From the NCBI GenBank assembly GCA_028622995.1, contig JAJQJQ010000017.1:372001-436000 (forward strand): DNA of 64,000 nt, read 5' to 3'. A model generated the notes under the pieces. That model made no database searches. It worked only from the letters and a program-made list of their open reading frames with translations, and was not told where the DNA came from. Shown one piece after another: positions 1-11,037 of this stretch (positions are counted from its first letter, which is position 1; each line of letters opens with the position of its first letter). This stretch comes from Panagrolaimus kolymaensis. Lineage: Eukaryota > Nematoda > Chromadorea > Rhabditida > Panagrolaimidae. Position numbers and translations under genes: made by a program.

Positions 1-160
1 ACACGGAAATTTGTATTAGAATTTTAATTTTTAAGGCTTACGCGGATACGGATACGGACATTAAAAAAATTTTTTTGCGGAAGCGGATACGGATACGGAC
101 GTGAAAAAGACCCGGATATCCGCGGAAACGGACACGGACACGGATATCCGCTCAGCCCTG
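1..160. mobile_element. Possible hAT-like transposon end with hexanucleotide-type repeats
   Basis: The segment is built of degenerate GGATAC/GGACAC units; an 18-bp unit at 42-59 recurs exactly at 83-100, and the palindrome CGGATATCCG occurs at 141-150. Read on the minus strand the segment begins CAGGGCTGAG at 160, which fits the CAGGG-type ends of hAT-superfamily elements (family knowledge). The candidate 8-bp target duplication would begin at 161, but the other end lies outside the window. It could equally be a simple-sequence satellite. Confidence 0.35.
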
Positions 161-670
161 ATCAGAGCCCTCAAAAATCAAAAATCCCACAAATATTTTT
201 GGTTTTTGTTTAAACATTTGCCACCAATTTGCAACCTTTGAAACCATCAACATTGTCATCAAAATAAACAAAACAAAAAATGTAACAAAAAAACATTTCA
301 TCACAAAAAAAAAGTACAGAATTTTAAGTAAATACTCTAACCAAAAAAGGGCTTTGAGAAAAAAAAGATTGATTCCGTTGCCAATCATCAAAACAAACAT
401 TATGAATAAAAGGGGTTTGATCAACGGAAAAAAAGAGATGGATATGAATGGCCAAAGGCAAAAAGACACAAAAAGAAAGCATTCAATTCAAAAAAATAAT
501 ATTATTTATTTAAACAGTTGTAAAAAAAGAAAGTGGTGGTGAACAATAACAATAATGAGGGAGGAAAAAAAGATAGATTTACACATTTATTTTCACGTAT
601 AAAAGCTTTATGTATGAAACATTGAAAGGCAAGATTACAAGTTTTATGAATTGAAGAAATAAAAAGTAAA
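161..670. other. Gene-free leader, AT-rich
   Basis: Low-complexity A/T-rich sequence with small overlapping reading frames on both strands that lack coherent protein character. The only signal I support is the TATA box at 598-605 that serves the gene starting at 671. Confidence 0.6.
598..605 (+). promoter_or_regulatory. TATA box of the ShKT secreted-protein gene
   Basis: TATAAAAG lies 66 bp upstream of the ATG at 671. This is the usual position for a core promoter with a short 5' leader. Confidence 0.6.
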
Positions 671-1300
671 ATGAAAGCTTTCTACTATTTCGTCTTCGCT
701 CTTTTTGTTGCAAATTGCAATGCTCAATCATCATCTTCTACCAGCACCATTACTGCCACTGGTGCCACTACATCTCTTCCAGCTGAATGTGCTGGAAGTA
801 AGGGAGTACAATATTAAAAATAAAACATAATTATTTATTTTTAGATTGTATTGGTGGCGATTGTCCTATAGGATACTCGTGTAATACTGTAACTCAACAA
901 TGCTGTCTTTCAACATCCATTTCCACCACCGCTTCAACAGCTTGTGTAGATAAAGTTGGACCTAAAGGTTATTCCGATTGTCCCGAACGAGTTTTTCTTT
1001 GTAACAATACCCTATATTATTCACTCATGACCGATCAATGTCCTAAAACATGCAATCGATGTGGTGGATCCACTGCATCTTCGATTGCAACAACCGCATC
1101 AGGATCATGTAAAATTTTGCATTTAAAAAATACATAATAATATTCAAAAAAATTTAGGTGTCGATAAAACCAAATTTGATGGCACCTCAGATTGTCCTGG
1201 ATTGACTCGTTTATGCAATAACACCGACTATTATAACCTCATGACCGATCAATGCCCTAAAACTTGTGGCCGTTGCAATGGCGCTAGCACAACTGCATAA
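671..1300 (+). CDS. Secreted protein with two ShKT domains
   Basis: Exons 671-797, 845-1108 and 1158-1300 give 177 aa. Residues 1-18 (MKAFYYFVFALFVANCNA) are a signal peptide. A Ser/Thr-rich spacer follows, then a short Cys-rich segment (CIGGDCPIGYSC...QCC), then two ShKT (SXC) domains. Each ShKT copy shows the family pattern Cys-(x)-DC-Cys-NN-YY-LM-DQCPKTC-Cys, and they share the string LMTDQCPKTC. ShKT domains are common in secreted nematode cuticle, mucin-like and effector proteins; the exact role here is unknown. The protein is probably extracellular and disulfide-bonded. The gene stands alone behind a TATA box. The start is fixed by the signal peptide. Confidence 0.88.
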
Positions 1301-1486
1301 ATCCCTCTTCTTCCACGTTTTTTTTGTTGTTTAAAATGGGAGACAGTGACTAATTTTGTGATTGTTCTCTTTCATTCATTAATATTACCTAAAATAATCG
1401 TCTTTCCTATTTTTTTATAATTCTCAGCATTTTTTAAATATAATTTTATACATTCAAAATAATAAACTATATCCTAACATAACATT

Positions 1487-2709
1487 TCATAAAATATCGA
1501 GCGAAACTTCACTTCCAGGATGATTTTCAACAGGACCAGTACCTTGAATTGAAAGAACATTTTCAGGTTTAGCAGCTTTGAGTTCACTTTCTTTATCCTT
1601 TTCTTCTTTTCCAGGAACTACCGTAATTTTTGGCATTAAATATGGAAGTCGCATAACAAGTCCATCTTTTTGACGATAAAAAACATTCATGGTTCCAAAT
1701 GGGAAATTTTCATTCAATTGAGTAAAATCATAACGATCCATTTCGGTTGTATCTTCTTTGAGTTCAAAACTTGGAACATTGAATGGAACAGTTTGAAGTG
1801 GATCTGTGTAACCTTCATGAAGATTAGCCAACGAATTAGCTATTTTCAAAACCAGAGCATCGCCGATAATGAGTGAAGGACCCGTTGGGGCTTTGGTTGT
1901 GAGTTCACGTAAAGCTCGAGCGATTCGTAACATAATTCTAAGTTCAGATTCAGAAGAATGTGGAATTCTTCTTTCTTCCAGTTTGAGCCTATAAATACAC
2001 ATTTTTATAAATTAAGTAAAGCCTTAAAAAAACAGTCATACCCTTGTACTTTAAACCCACATTTGCGTAATTCTTCAATGCTTAAATATTTACCATTAAT
2101 TGCAGTTGGAAGGCCATAATTAGATGTTATTTGAGGCTCAGCTAATTCTTCCACAACATAAACTCGCGTTTCCATAACTTCTCCAAAAGTACAAGCAGTT
2201 TGAACACATCGAAGTGAAGGAGCACAGACAATAAATGAAAGTTTGAAAAGTTGATTGCGAAGTGATCGGGCAATTGATTGAGCACAAAATTTTCCATAAA
2301 CTGTCAAAGGTGGATCTCTTTCGCAAGTTGAAAGGCTTAAAGCTGGAATTGAAAATGGCATATTCATGTCAAAGGCTCGATACTAAAAAAATGTATTATA
2401 AAGCAAAACAGAAAAAACAATTTAAAAAATTTACTAACCTTTCCACTTCGAGTTGCCATTCGATGCCAATTTGGTCCAAAAACGGATGAAACATCTTCAA
2501 AATTACGAAGAATAAAAATTATTCGATGATGATCATATACTGTTCGTAAAGGTGAATGCCAAAATGCATTAGTCCATAATGATTCTGGAACCTAAAAATT
2601 AAAATAAAAAAAGAAAAATCCAAAAAGACAAACAGAACAGTACCTGAGCATTGGGAGCTGGAGGCTTTTTTTGTTTTGAAGAAATTTCAACCGAACGAGT
2701 TGATGACAT
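1487..2709 (-). CDS. Histidine-phosphatase (PGAM/UBASH3-like) fold, catalytic residues lost
   Basis: Exons 2709-2644, 2591-2439, 2382-2042 and 1988-1487 give 353 aa. The branch-1 histidine phosphatase layout is recognisable. FILRNFEDVSSVFGPNW replaces the family's xxRHGERVDxxFGxxW. ERDPPLTVYG corresponds to the DxPLTxxG element, and APSLRCVQTA is the intact SP-x-LRCVQTA arginine motif. PSLIIGDALVL replaces the second-histidine region (xxVxHAxxL). Both catalytic histidines are therefore missing while the fold markers remain, so a non-enzymatic binding role is inferred. An in-frame ATG at 2823 would add a 38-residue hydrophobic N-terminus; I chose 2709 because no membrane segment is usual in the family. 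Confidence 0.8.
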
Positions 2710-4577
2710 TTTATCAGCCGTTGTAGTTAGAAATCGTAGAAACACAACAATGAAGAAATGAAATAATTCAGTAGCAATAACTTTTATGGAAATTCTGCAG
2801 AAAGAAAAAATGCTTTGAAACATTCTCCAAATTAGTAAACTTGGTAAGTTTTCTTCTCAAACGCCATATCTCAGCTTTATCAGCTTTGTTATGCAAAAAA
2901 CTTTTGGTTTTTCATCAAAAAGGTAATAAAATTTTTGGAAGTGTTTCATATTTTTCTTTCATCTTTTTTGGATCATTACAGTAGTAAACAACTATGAATT
3001 TTCGTGACGAAAAAACTTTTTTTTTGAAACAAAATAAAAAGTTTTAAATTTTACACCATTCAAACATGGACAAAAAGTTTTATTTTAGTAATACATAATT
3101 TGTGTGTATTCAAACGTCAGTTTGATTCATTTGTAAATTTCTTGCTTTATTTGTTTCGGTTGTGATTATTCCCAGGCGATGAGCTCATCGCAGATAATAT
3201 GTGTTTTGTTTTTTGTTATTTTACAAATAACAAAAATTATAAAACTTTACTAAAAACAAATGCTACATTTACCCTTCTTTTTTTATTACTTTTTTGTATA
3301 TGTGTAATCTTTAATTTTAGAAGCGCATTATTGAGAAGCATAAAAACTGTCAGGAAATGCGTAAAACAACAAATAAAAGCTTTTTTTGAAAACGGAAATA
3401 AATTTTAGGTGCATTTAAAATATTATTTTTACTTATGGATGAACAACAATAGCTACGTCATGTGTTAAAAAAATTAATAATTATAAATATAAATATTTTC
3501 TGGTGCTTCTTTTTATTTTTTAAAAACATCAATTTCTAAAGTATAAAAGTTAAATTATTGTTCTTCGTGTATGTATGCTTTCGCACTTCTGACTTTTTTA
3601 AATTATCTTCTTTTGCTTTCAATATTTTTGCTTTTCACATTTCCTTTCCGATTATTGAGCAGGTGAAAGTTACTTACTTGTTTTACATTTTTTAAACTTG
3701 AAATTGAAAGTTCCTCCTTTCTTTGTAAATACATATTGTTTCATAAATTTTATTATATATTTTTTTAAAACATAATTTAAGCCTTCTTTTTTTCTATGAC
3801 GGGTAAAGTTTAAGTGAAACGTATGTTTATGAAACATACACATAAAGCATCCGTACTTTTTTAACCATATAATTTAGACTCAGACAGTAGAAAGTTTTTT
3901 GCAAGTGAGGATTTGAAAATGTATTTTTAGTTTCTATAACCTGAGTAAATTTTATAACAGTTGTCGTGCTTGTTTCACTTTCGCTTCTTTTTATATATTT
4001 TTTAAACAAATACATTGCCTTTATTTTTGTTGACCAAAGCACAATAGTGTATAAAGTATTACCGTAGGAAATGAATCAATTATTTTAACGGACTTGGCTT
4101 TTCAAAAAAAGATTGTGTTTCAAATGATGACTAAAAATTTCCTTAATTCCTTTCATGCCTAATTATTGTTTGAAAAAGAATAACCCTCATGCCACATTTA
4201 ATGATCAATTTGCTTTTGTTTCAATATAAGCAAAAAAAACATTGCGTGTTCAGCTAAAGTTTAAAGAAAAATTTTAACTTTTTAAAATAAATACGTTAAA
4301 CACGAAGTCACACTTTTAAATTTTTTTATGTTTATTTAATAAATTAGACCCAAACTCCTATCTTGCGATTTCTATTTTCTCCTGAACTTATAAATACATA
4401 TGTTTCACATTTGACTATTTTTTAAATTATAAATTAATAAATCTAGCAAATTGCTTTTTTACGGGTGTTTCAATTTTAATTTGAGTGATTGTCGAAAACG
4501 CCTTTTTCAGATTCAGTCACAATTTTAATGTCTTGGCAAAAAAACATTTAATTTTTTTAAATTAAAAACAGCAGCTC
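2710..4577. other. Intergenic, about 1.9 kb, no gene seen
   Basis: AT-rich sequence between the divergent pseudo-phosphatase and chemoreceptor genes. The reading frames near 3199-3408 and 3827-4042 have biased Phe/Lys/Asn composition, no domain and no splice partners. It presumably holds the promoters of both neighbours. Confidence 0.6.
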
Positions 4578-5929
4578 ATGGATATTCACATTATTCATAA
4601 AGGAGTTCTTTATGGCATTTCAGTTTTTGGCATTATGCTTAACCTTTTATTGACTTATCTAATTTTATACTCCAAAAAACCCGAATTGAAATATTATGGA
4701 CGTGCTCTTCTTCATAGTTGTATTTTGGATATTTTATTAGCCGCATTATTTAGTATTGTTTTATTAGTAAGTTTTTAGACAAAAATAATATTTTTATATG
4801 TCCAAATTATTTAACTTTCTTAGGTTTCATTAATGTTTAAAAATAAATGCTTTATTTTTTTAGGAGGTTCAAGTTTATGATGGTAATTATTTTATTATTT
4901 CTCGTGGTTTTTTCTCTCAATTTTTTAATGCTACTCGAATCTTACTGTATATCAGTGTGATAATATTAATTTTAAATTTACTTTCAATGCCATTACCTTT
5001 TTATATTCGATATTTAGCCATCTGTCGGTAAGTAGAAAAGCATGTGATTTAAAATTAAAAATGAGTAAACATAAAATAGAGAGGGTGGATTGGATAATAA
5101 TAGCACATTTTCTTTTTCCATCGGTATTTTTTTTTACCTTTAATTGGTTTTTAAATATAGCCTACCGTAAATAAGAGAAATGAAAAAATAAAATAATTAA
5201 GTAAAAATTTTTTAGTGAACGCCCAATTACAAATCGATCTTTTATTGTGCCTTATTTTTATATGATTTTTGCGGGTGCATTTATTTCTTTATTAGTTGTA
5301 TTAATTTTTGAAATAAATAACAAGCATGAAGCTGCAGTATTTTTAATTCGAACTTTATCAAATTTGGGACCCGAAGAACCAACTCCAGCATTTCTTGGAA
5401 CTATTATTGTAAGTTTTTCTTTACTTCTACATACAATATCACGAAAAAAAGTTTAGTTAAAAGAAATTACAAATAAACTAAATTTCAGAATTATAAACTT
5501 CTCATAGTTTTTGGTATTGTAATCATATGCCTTGTTGGTGGTTTTGGAATGGGCACATATTTTGCTATAAATATTAATCAAACGTTAAATAATAAAAAAG
5601 CTTTAATGGTAGCTAAAACTCGTCAACTTCATAAACAATTACAATATGCTCTCATTATTCAATCCCTAGGTCCATTGATTGCTGGAACTATTCCTGCAAT
5701 AAGTTTATTTTTACTTTCATTCGCAAATAAAGAAAACCAAACATTTTGTATTTTTCTTTCCATGTGCTTTTCTTTAATTTCTATTGTTAAACCTTCGGCT
5801 GCTATCATCTTTATTAAACCATATCGATCATTATTTATGAAAACATTTTTCAAAAAAGTTTGGAAATCATATCAAACTTCAACGATGGAAGAGGGTCAAA
5901 GTCGTCCAAGACCTCAAACAAATATTTAA
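4578..5929 (+). CDS. Nematode seven-transmembrane chemoreceptor, Str/Srd-like
   Basis: Exons 4578-4766, 4864-5027, 5216-5408 and 5489-5929 give 328 aa. Seven hydrophobic segments can be traced, starting with GVLYGISVFGIMLNLLLTYLI and ending before the cytoplasmic tail. Family-like landmarks are LPFYIRYLAICR at the end of TM3 (the DRY-equivalent region) and the closing ...KPSAAIIFIKPYR motif after TM7, close to the P-x-x-x-x-x-xxxYR ending of the Str/Srd superfamily. Such receptors sense odorants or pheromones in the cilia of chemosensory neurons (family knowledge). The length matches the usual 320-350 aa. The exact subfamily is not resolved. Confidence 0.82.
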
Positions 5930-6456
5930 TTTCATTCAGAGAAGTAAAAAAAAAAGCACGTTAAAAAGTTCTTTATTATAATTACATCTCATAATTTTTA
6001 ATTTGCTTTATAAAACATAAAATTCTTTCTCACTACAAGCAAAATGGCAGTTGAAAGTAAAACAGACAGCGACATACAAAAACGCTCTTTAAATTTAACA
6101 ACTTTTCTTCGGAGCCTGGAAACTAAATTTTTCAATTGTTACATATTTAAGCAGATGATTTACAAAATAAAAAACATCTGAAAAATGATAAGATCGAATC
6201 ACGAAAAATGTTAACATCTTGGATAAATGGACTCCATTTTTTTGGTTGCAAAAAAAATTAGCATTTTGATATAATTTGCATGATAATTTGCATAAAAACT
6301 TTTACATGATTTCACACTCAAATTTTTGCTTAGGTTTCGTATAAAAAGGAAATTTCTTCATTTCAAAACTTTTAACTTTAACTACTGCAGTTGTTTCCGC
6401 TCGAGTCTCTCTCTCTCTTTCCTGAAATTCTCGTGCCTGTCGTCGACTGATCAAAA
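5930..6456. other. Intergenic with CT-rich tract before the MSP gene
   Basis: No gene. The last 60 bp (about 6400-6450) are rich in CTCT repeats and probably form the 5' leader of the gene starting at 6457. Confidence 0.5.
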
Positions 6457-7706
6457 ATGTCTCAACATTTTAGTGAAGAACAATTTCGTCAGCTTTTCGC
6501 TTATGCTCTTGCAACCGTCGTTCCTGCTGCTGCTCTTGCTCTTGGATTAATTCAATGTAAACCAAAGAAGAAGAAGCCTGAAGGAGCTGCTGGTCCTGCA
6601 AAACCTGGTGATCCATCTAAATCCAAAATTGGAGCTCCTGCTCCTCCACCTGCTGCTGGTCCACCTCCTCCTGTTGCTGATGAAAAGAAAGAAGAAAAGA
6701 AAGATGAAGCAGCCAAAAGCAAGAAGGATGAACCCAAGGTTGGTGATTATTTATCATTTTTTATAAAATTTTTATAACGACATTTTAGAAGGATGAACCT
6801 AAAAAGGAAGAAGGCAAATCCAAGAAAGAAGATGCTCCTAAGTCTAAGAAAGAAGACAAAAAAGAAGATGCGCCCAAGTCCAAGAAAGATGATAAGAAGG
6901 AAGATCCACCAAAATCAAAGAAAGATGACAATAACAATGATCCTCCTAAATCCAAGAAAGATGAAGCTGGTGCCGCTGATGACAAGAAAGATAAGTCCAA
7001 GAAGGAAGGAAGCAAAGCTGGGGCCGCGTCTGATGTCAAGAAAGAAGGTGAAGAAAAGAAGGACGAGGAAAAGAAAGACGAAATAAAGAAAGAAAGTGAT
7101 GAAAAGAAGGAAGGTGGCGATGAAAAGAAAGTCGAAGAAAAGAAGGATGTAAGTTAATATTTTATCATTTTAAACAAGTACCTAATATCTTTATTTTTAT
7201 AGGACAAAGAAGCCGATTCAAAAGCCAAAAAGCCTGAAGACGAAAAGAATGAAGGTGAAGAAAAGAAGGATGGCGAAGATAAGAAGGAAGCTGGATCCAA
7301 GAAGGAAGCCTCTGCTAAGAAAGAACCTGGTTCCAAGAAAGAAACTGCTTCAAAGAAAGAAGGTGCTGGAGCTTCAAAAGACGTCAAGATGGAACCTAAA
7401 GAACTCAAATTCCAGAAAGAAGGAGGTTCTCTCAAGGTCAAGCTTACCAACAATACTGGTGAACGCATCGCTGTCAAAGTCAAATGCTCCGACAACGTCC
7501 TTTATCGCGTCAATCCTGTCTTCGCCTTCATCGAAATTGGCGGCTCTACCGACATTGAAGTTATTCGTACAAATGGTACTGCTAAAATTGATAAGATCGT
7601 CATCGTTCATACTCCTGCTAAAGCAAGTGATACCGATGCTGGAACTCTTTTCAAAAAGACTGATGCTTATCCAACTTTCCTTCTTCCTCTCTCTGTCGTC
7701 GAATAA
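6457..7706 (+). CDS. MSP-domain protein with membrane anchor and long lysine-rich stalk
   Basis: Exons 6457-6738, 6789-7148 and 7203-7706 give 381 aa. Residues about 11-32 are hydrophobic (LFAYALATVVPAAALALGLI) and look like an N-terminal anchor. Residues about 37-270 are a low-complexity Lys/Glu/Asp/Pro stalk with repeated PKSKKxD units. The C-terminal ~107 residues are an MSP (major sperm protein) beta-sandwich: PKELKFQKEGG, the LTNNTGERIAVKVK strand pair, and VNPVFAFIEIGG. The domain resembles the small SSP/MFP1 group of nematode MSP proteins, which act in amoeboid sperm motility or as VAP-like adaptors. The combination with an anchor and a roughly 230-residue charged stalk is unusual. Probably sperm-expressed, by family inference only. 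Confidence 0.85.
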
Positions 7707-8047
7707 TATGAGCAAAAAACTGATTCTCTCCTTATTTTAATTTTATAAAGGATTGTATTTTGTATGAATTTGTCTGATAAACTTTCATTTGTATAACTTT
7801 TTCTCGGTGTTATAATATTTGTGCTTTTATGGTGAATGTAAACATATTTAGAAGATTTTATAGAGCATATAAATAGATAAGGCTAAATTGAGTGATTTAA
7901 AAGATAACGTTTCAAACATTTTGGTTCTTTTATAAAAGTGATCATAAACAGTTAAAGAACAAATTCATATGGATATAATACAAAAATTGTAGTTTTAAGT
8001 TCGTATTTTTTGCTAACTAAAATTATTTTTATAAGTATGTATCAAAA
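7707..8047. other. Short intergenic gap between MSP and IMPACT genes
   Basis: AT-rich spacer of 341 bp between two plus-strand genes. No further gene is seen. Confidence 0.5.
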
Positions 8048-8985
8048 ATGTCTCTAAATCAAGAATCACAAGATGAAATTTGTGCTGTAACTTCGATATT
8101 TTATGAATTAATTAAAGTTGAATCAGATCGAACCATTCTTTGTTCATTTCATAATGAAATTGATATTCGATTTACTCTTGGATATGATTACCCCGAAAAG
8201 TTGGAGACTTTCAAAACAATTGTTTTTTATAATCGTTAAACTTCAGGTCGTCACCAATCATTGAAATATGTGCTCCTTCGATTTCAGGTGCAATCAAAGC
8301 AAAACTAAAAGAAAAGTTGAAAGATATTTGCAACGAAAAACTTGGTGATGCAGTTTTATATGATTGTATTCAAGCAGCACAATACTTTATTGATTCATTA
8401 AAACTTAAACAAACGACTTCATCAGTGGATGCTCTGAACGAAGAAGACGTTGAAAAGCAGCGGCTTCCAATAAAGGAAAAGCAACCATCAATAAAAGTGC
8501 CAGAAATTTATGGAACTGATACACTTTATGATCGAAAAAGCGTTTTTCAAGCTCATATTGCAAGAATTAATTCAAAAGAAGAAGTAAGCGCTTTGTTCAT
8601 AAACATAAACATCAATTATCATTATTCTGATTGAATTTGAGTGTACACTTGATAACGTTACTATAAAATTTCATTTTAGGCTATGGCAGTTTTACAGGAA
8701 CTAATGTCCAATACAAAAATAGCGCGAGCAACTCATCGAATTTATGCATATCGAACAAATGTGGTTAAAAAGGGCCAAAAACTTCCATTATCCGATCATG
8801 AAGATGATGGAGAAACAGGTGCTGGAATAAAATTGCAACATCTTTTACAAATAATGAAAGTTGATAATGTAATGGTTGTAGTAACGCGTTGGTATGGCGG
8901 AGTCCATCTTGGTGCCGATAGATTTAGACATATTTTAAATAAAGCTCGACAAGCAATATTGGAATCAGGGATAGATAAACAATGA
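8048..8985 (+). CDS. impt-1: IMPACT homologue (RWD plus UPF0029 domain), GCN2 regulator
   Basis: Exons 8048-8199, 8247-8583 and 8680-8985 give 264 aa. The N-terminal RWD domain has YDYPEK then IIEICAPSISG, matching the RWD YPxxxPP...APWLSG pattern, although the proline pair is reduced. The C-terminal UPF0029/YigZ-type domain has DGETGAG, VVVTRWYGG and LGADRF, all highly diagnostic. IMPACT proteins bind GCN1 through RWD and so restrain activation of the eIF2alpha kinase GCN2 under amino-acid limitation. The first intron (47 bp) joins AA|G to restore the RWD frame. The C. elegans counterpart is the single IMPACT gene. Confidence 0.93.
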
Positions 8986-9389
8986 TAAAATGCCACTTGA
9001 AAAAATATTTATGTATGTAATTTATTTGTACAATATTGAAATCGATAAATAAAAAGGTTGCCTAATTTGTGATGATTATAAAAAAAAGTTTTTAAACAAA
9101 TAATTGAAAAATAACTGTTAATCTGATGTGTTAAAATTACAGTAATCATGGCGCCAATCTTTGTTTCTCATGGCTCTTCCACTTTTTTTCCGAGAATGTA
9201 TACAAATTTGCATGAAATTCATTTCACCACTTTAAAAGAATGTAAGCGTCTATTTTTTTTTTGTTTTGTTTACTTCATTTTAACAAACTAACGTTGCTTC
9301 GAAGCTGTCGTTCTATCAAAACGCATCTTCTTCAAGCACTCTTTACTAACTTCAAACTTCGTCGTCATCCGCCACTGAATAATCAAATA
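8986..9389. other. IMPACT-GIPC spacer; alternative upstream GIPC start
   Basis: Contains an ATG at 9148 (MAPIFVSHGSS...) preceded by an acceptor-like TTACAG. Splicing 9241 to 9337 would keep frame with the GIPC exon and extend its N-terminus. I cannot decide between this and the start at 9390, because GIPC N-termini are not conserved. If 9148 is used, the gap to IMPACT is only 162 bp. Confidence 0.4.
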
Positions 9390-10677
9390 ATGCGTCAACC
9401 AACTCAATCTTCATTAGCTACTGTTCTTCTTATGAACCCGAATAATCAGTGCAAAAACAATCCAAGCCAAAATCAAAGTCATCGTCGCTCTGGTGGTAGA
9501 AAGAATCAACATGGTTATAAAAGAACAAAGCCTACTGTAACTCCTGCTGTTCCTGGTATGTTCATTTTATTTTGAAACAATGATTAAAAAAACCTTTTTT
9601 ATTTTTTAGTAAAACCTGTCAATGTTCATAAATTTCATCAAAAATTTCTCTGCCAATTAGCTCATGGTGGACCAACTGCTGTCATTCCAACTCCACAGAA
9701 TCTTGCTCAAGTATATGAAGCTATTGCATCTAAATTCGATGGAATGTTACCGCATGATATTCTTTATTGTACTTTGAATACATTCAAACCTGATATGGAT
9801 AATCTTCTTACAAACAATTTGAAATTTCATGATTTCATTTTTGCTCATGTTCATGGTACTCGTAAAGAAATTACTCTCACAAAAACTAAAACAATGCTTG
9901 GTATTACTTTGACTGATAATGGCTATGGAAAAGTATTCATTAAACGAATTCATTCTAATTCAGTGACTGCAAGATCTCAACCTGGTGTACGTATTGGTGA
10001 TCATATTGAAAAAGTTAATGGTCAATCAGTGGTTGGAACTCGACATTACAATGTTGCTGCATTACTACGGGCTATTCCTGTTGGTGAAAGGTAAGAAGAT
10101 TTACATTTGGATTTAATAACTGTAAAATTAGTGGATTCTTTTAGCTTTACTCTTCATCTTGTTGAGCCTCAAAAATCTAGTTTCTCGTTCGTTGGTCCTC
10201 GAAGTGCTTCAGCTTCCAAGGCTTCATCAAAGAAAATAAAGAATGCTCAAAATGGAAATCAAACTCTTCAATTTCGATCTAATGGAACTGCCGTTATTCA
10301 AGAAACTCCATCCAAAACTATCCTGAATAAAATTAATTCTATCTTTGAAACATATCTTGGTTTTAATGATGATATTCTTGCTCTTGCAGGTTGGGAAATT
10401 GCATCAAAAGCTCAAAATTTTGTTAATTTGAAAGATCTTTTTGCAAATGTAAGTTTTTGATTTGAAATTTTTGGAATGTGAAAGAAATATTGTTATCCTT
10501 TTTCAGTCTGATCTTGGTGGCTTCTGTTTTCCTGATGAAATTCTATTTGATATTTGGGGAATCGTAGATGATTATCGTAACAAACGAATTACTAAACTTT
10601 CATTCCATGGTGAATCTGATCATACTCGAACTTCTGATGATTATACAACTCTCAAAATGAAAAAACCACTAAAATAA
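9390..10677 (+). CDS. gipc-1: GIPC-family PDZ adaptor
   Basis: Exons 9390-9555, 9610-10090, 10145-10448 and 10507-10677 give 373 aa. After a Gln/Asn/Arg-rich N-terminus comes the GIPC GH1 region (FHQKFLCQLAHGGPT, ILYCTLNTFKPDMDNLL). The PDZ domain follows (TMLGITLTDNGYG, KVFIKRIHS, GDHIEKVNGQSVVGTRHYNVA), then the GH2 region ending in FCFPDEILFDIWG. GIPC links receptor C-termini through PDZ to myosin VI through GH2 on endocytic vesicles. All three conserved blocks align with vertebrate GIPC in order. An AATAAA lies just after the stop (about 10731). The start could instead be 9148 or 9261; see the preceding entry. Confidence 0.93.
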
Positions 10678-11037
10678 CTCATACCTAAACTAATAACCTT
10701 TTAATTGCAATAATTAATTACGTAATTGATAAATAAAGTCTCTTTTTGTATCTTTATCTTTTTCGACTTTTTGATAGTTTTCAAGTGTTTGAATTTATTC
10801 CACATATAAATAATTACAGACGTTTATAGATTTCGCCATTAAAACTTATTGTACATATCTTTTATACTTTTACTCCAGTTTCTAAAACTGGAAGTATGCC
10901 GATTTTTGCAAGACTTCCGTAAAATATTCTGTTATTACAATTGATCACAAATGAATGAAATAACAAAAATTGCATAAAATTAACTCAACAATGAAAGGTT
11001 TAAAATTCACTTTTATTTAGAAAAAAACATAAAGCAT
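10678..11037. other. Convergent 3' intergenic region
   Basis: 360 bp between the stop codons of two converging genes. It holds probable poly(A) signals (AATAAA near 10731 on the plus strand) and nothing else I can support. Confidence 0.55.

Noticed and set aside
152..542. Overlapping frames on both strands at the left edge
   Set aside because: Phe-rich on one strand and Lys-rich on the other, the expected mirror of A/T tracts.
9148..9389. Upstream start and extra exon for GIPC
   Set aside because: Splicing 9241 to 9337 keeps frame but the acceptor (TTCTTCAAG) is weak and the added sequence matches no family feature; kept only as an alternative.
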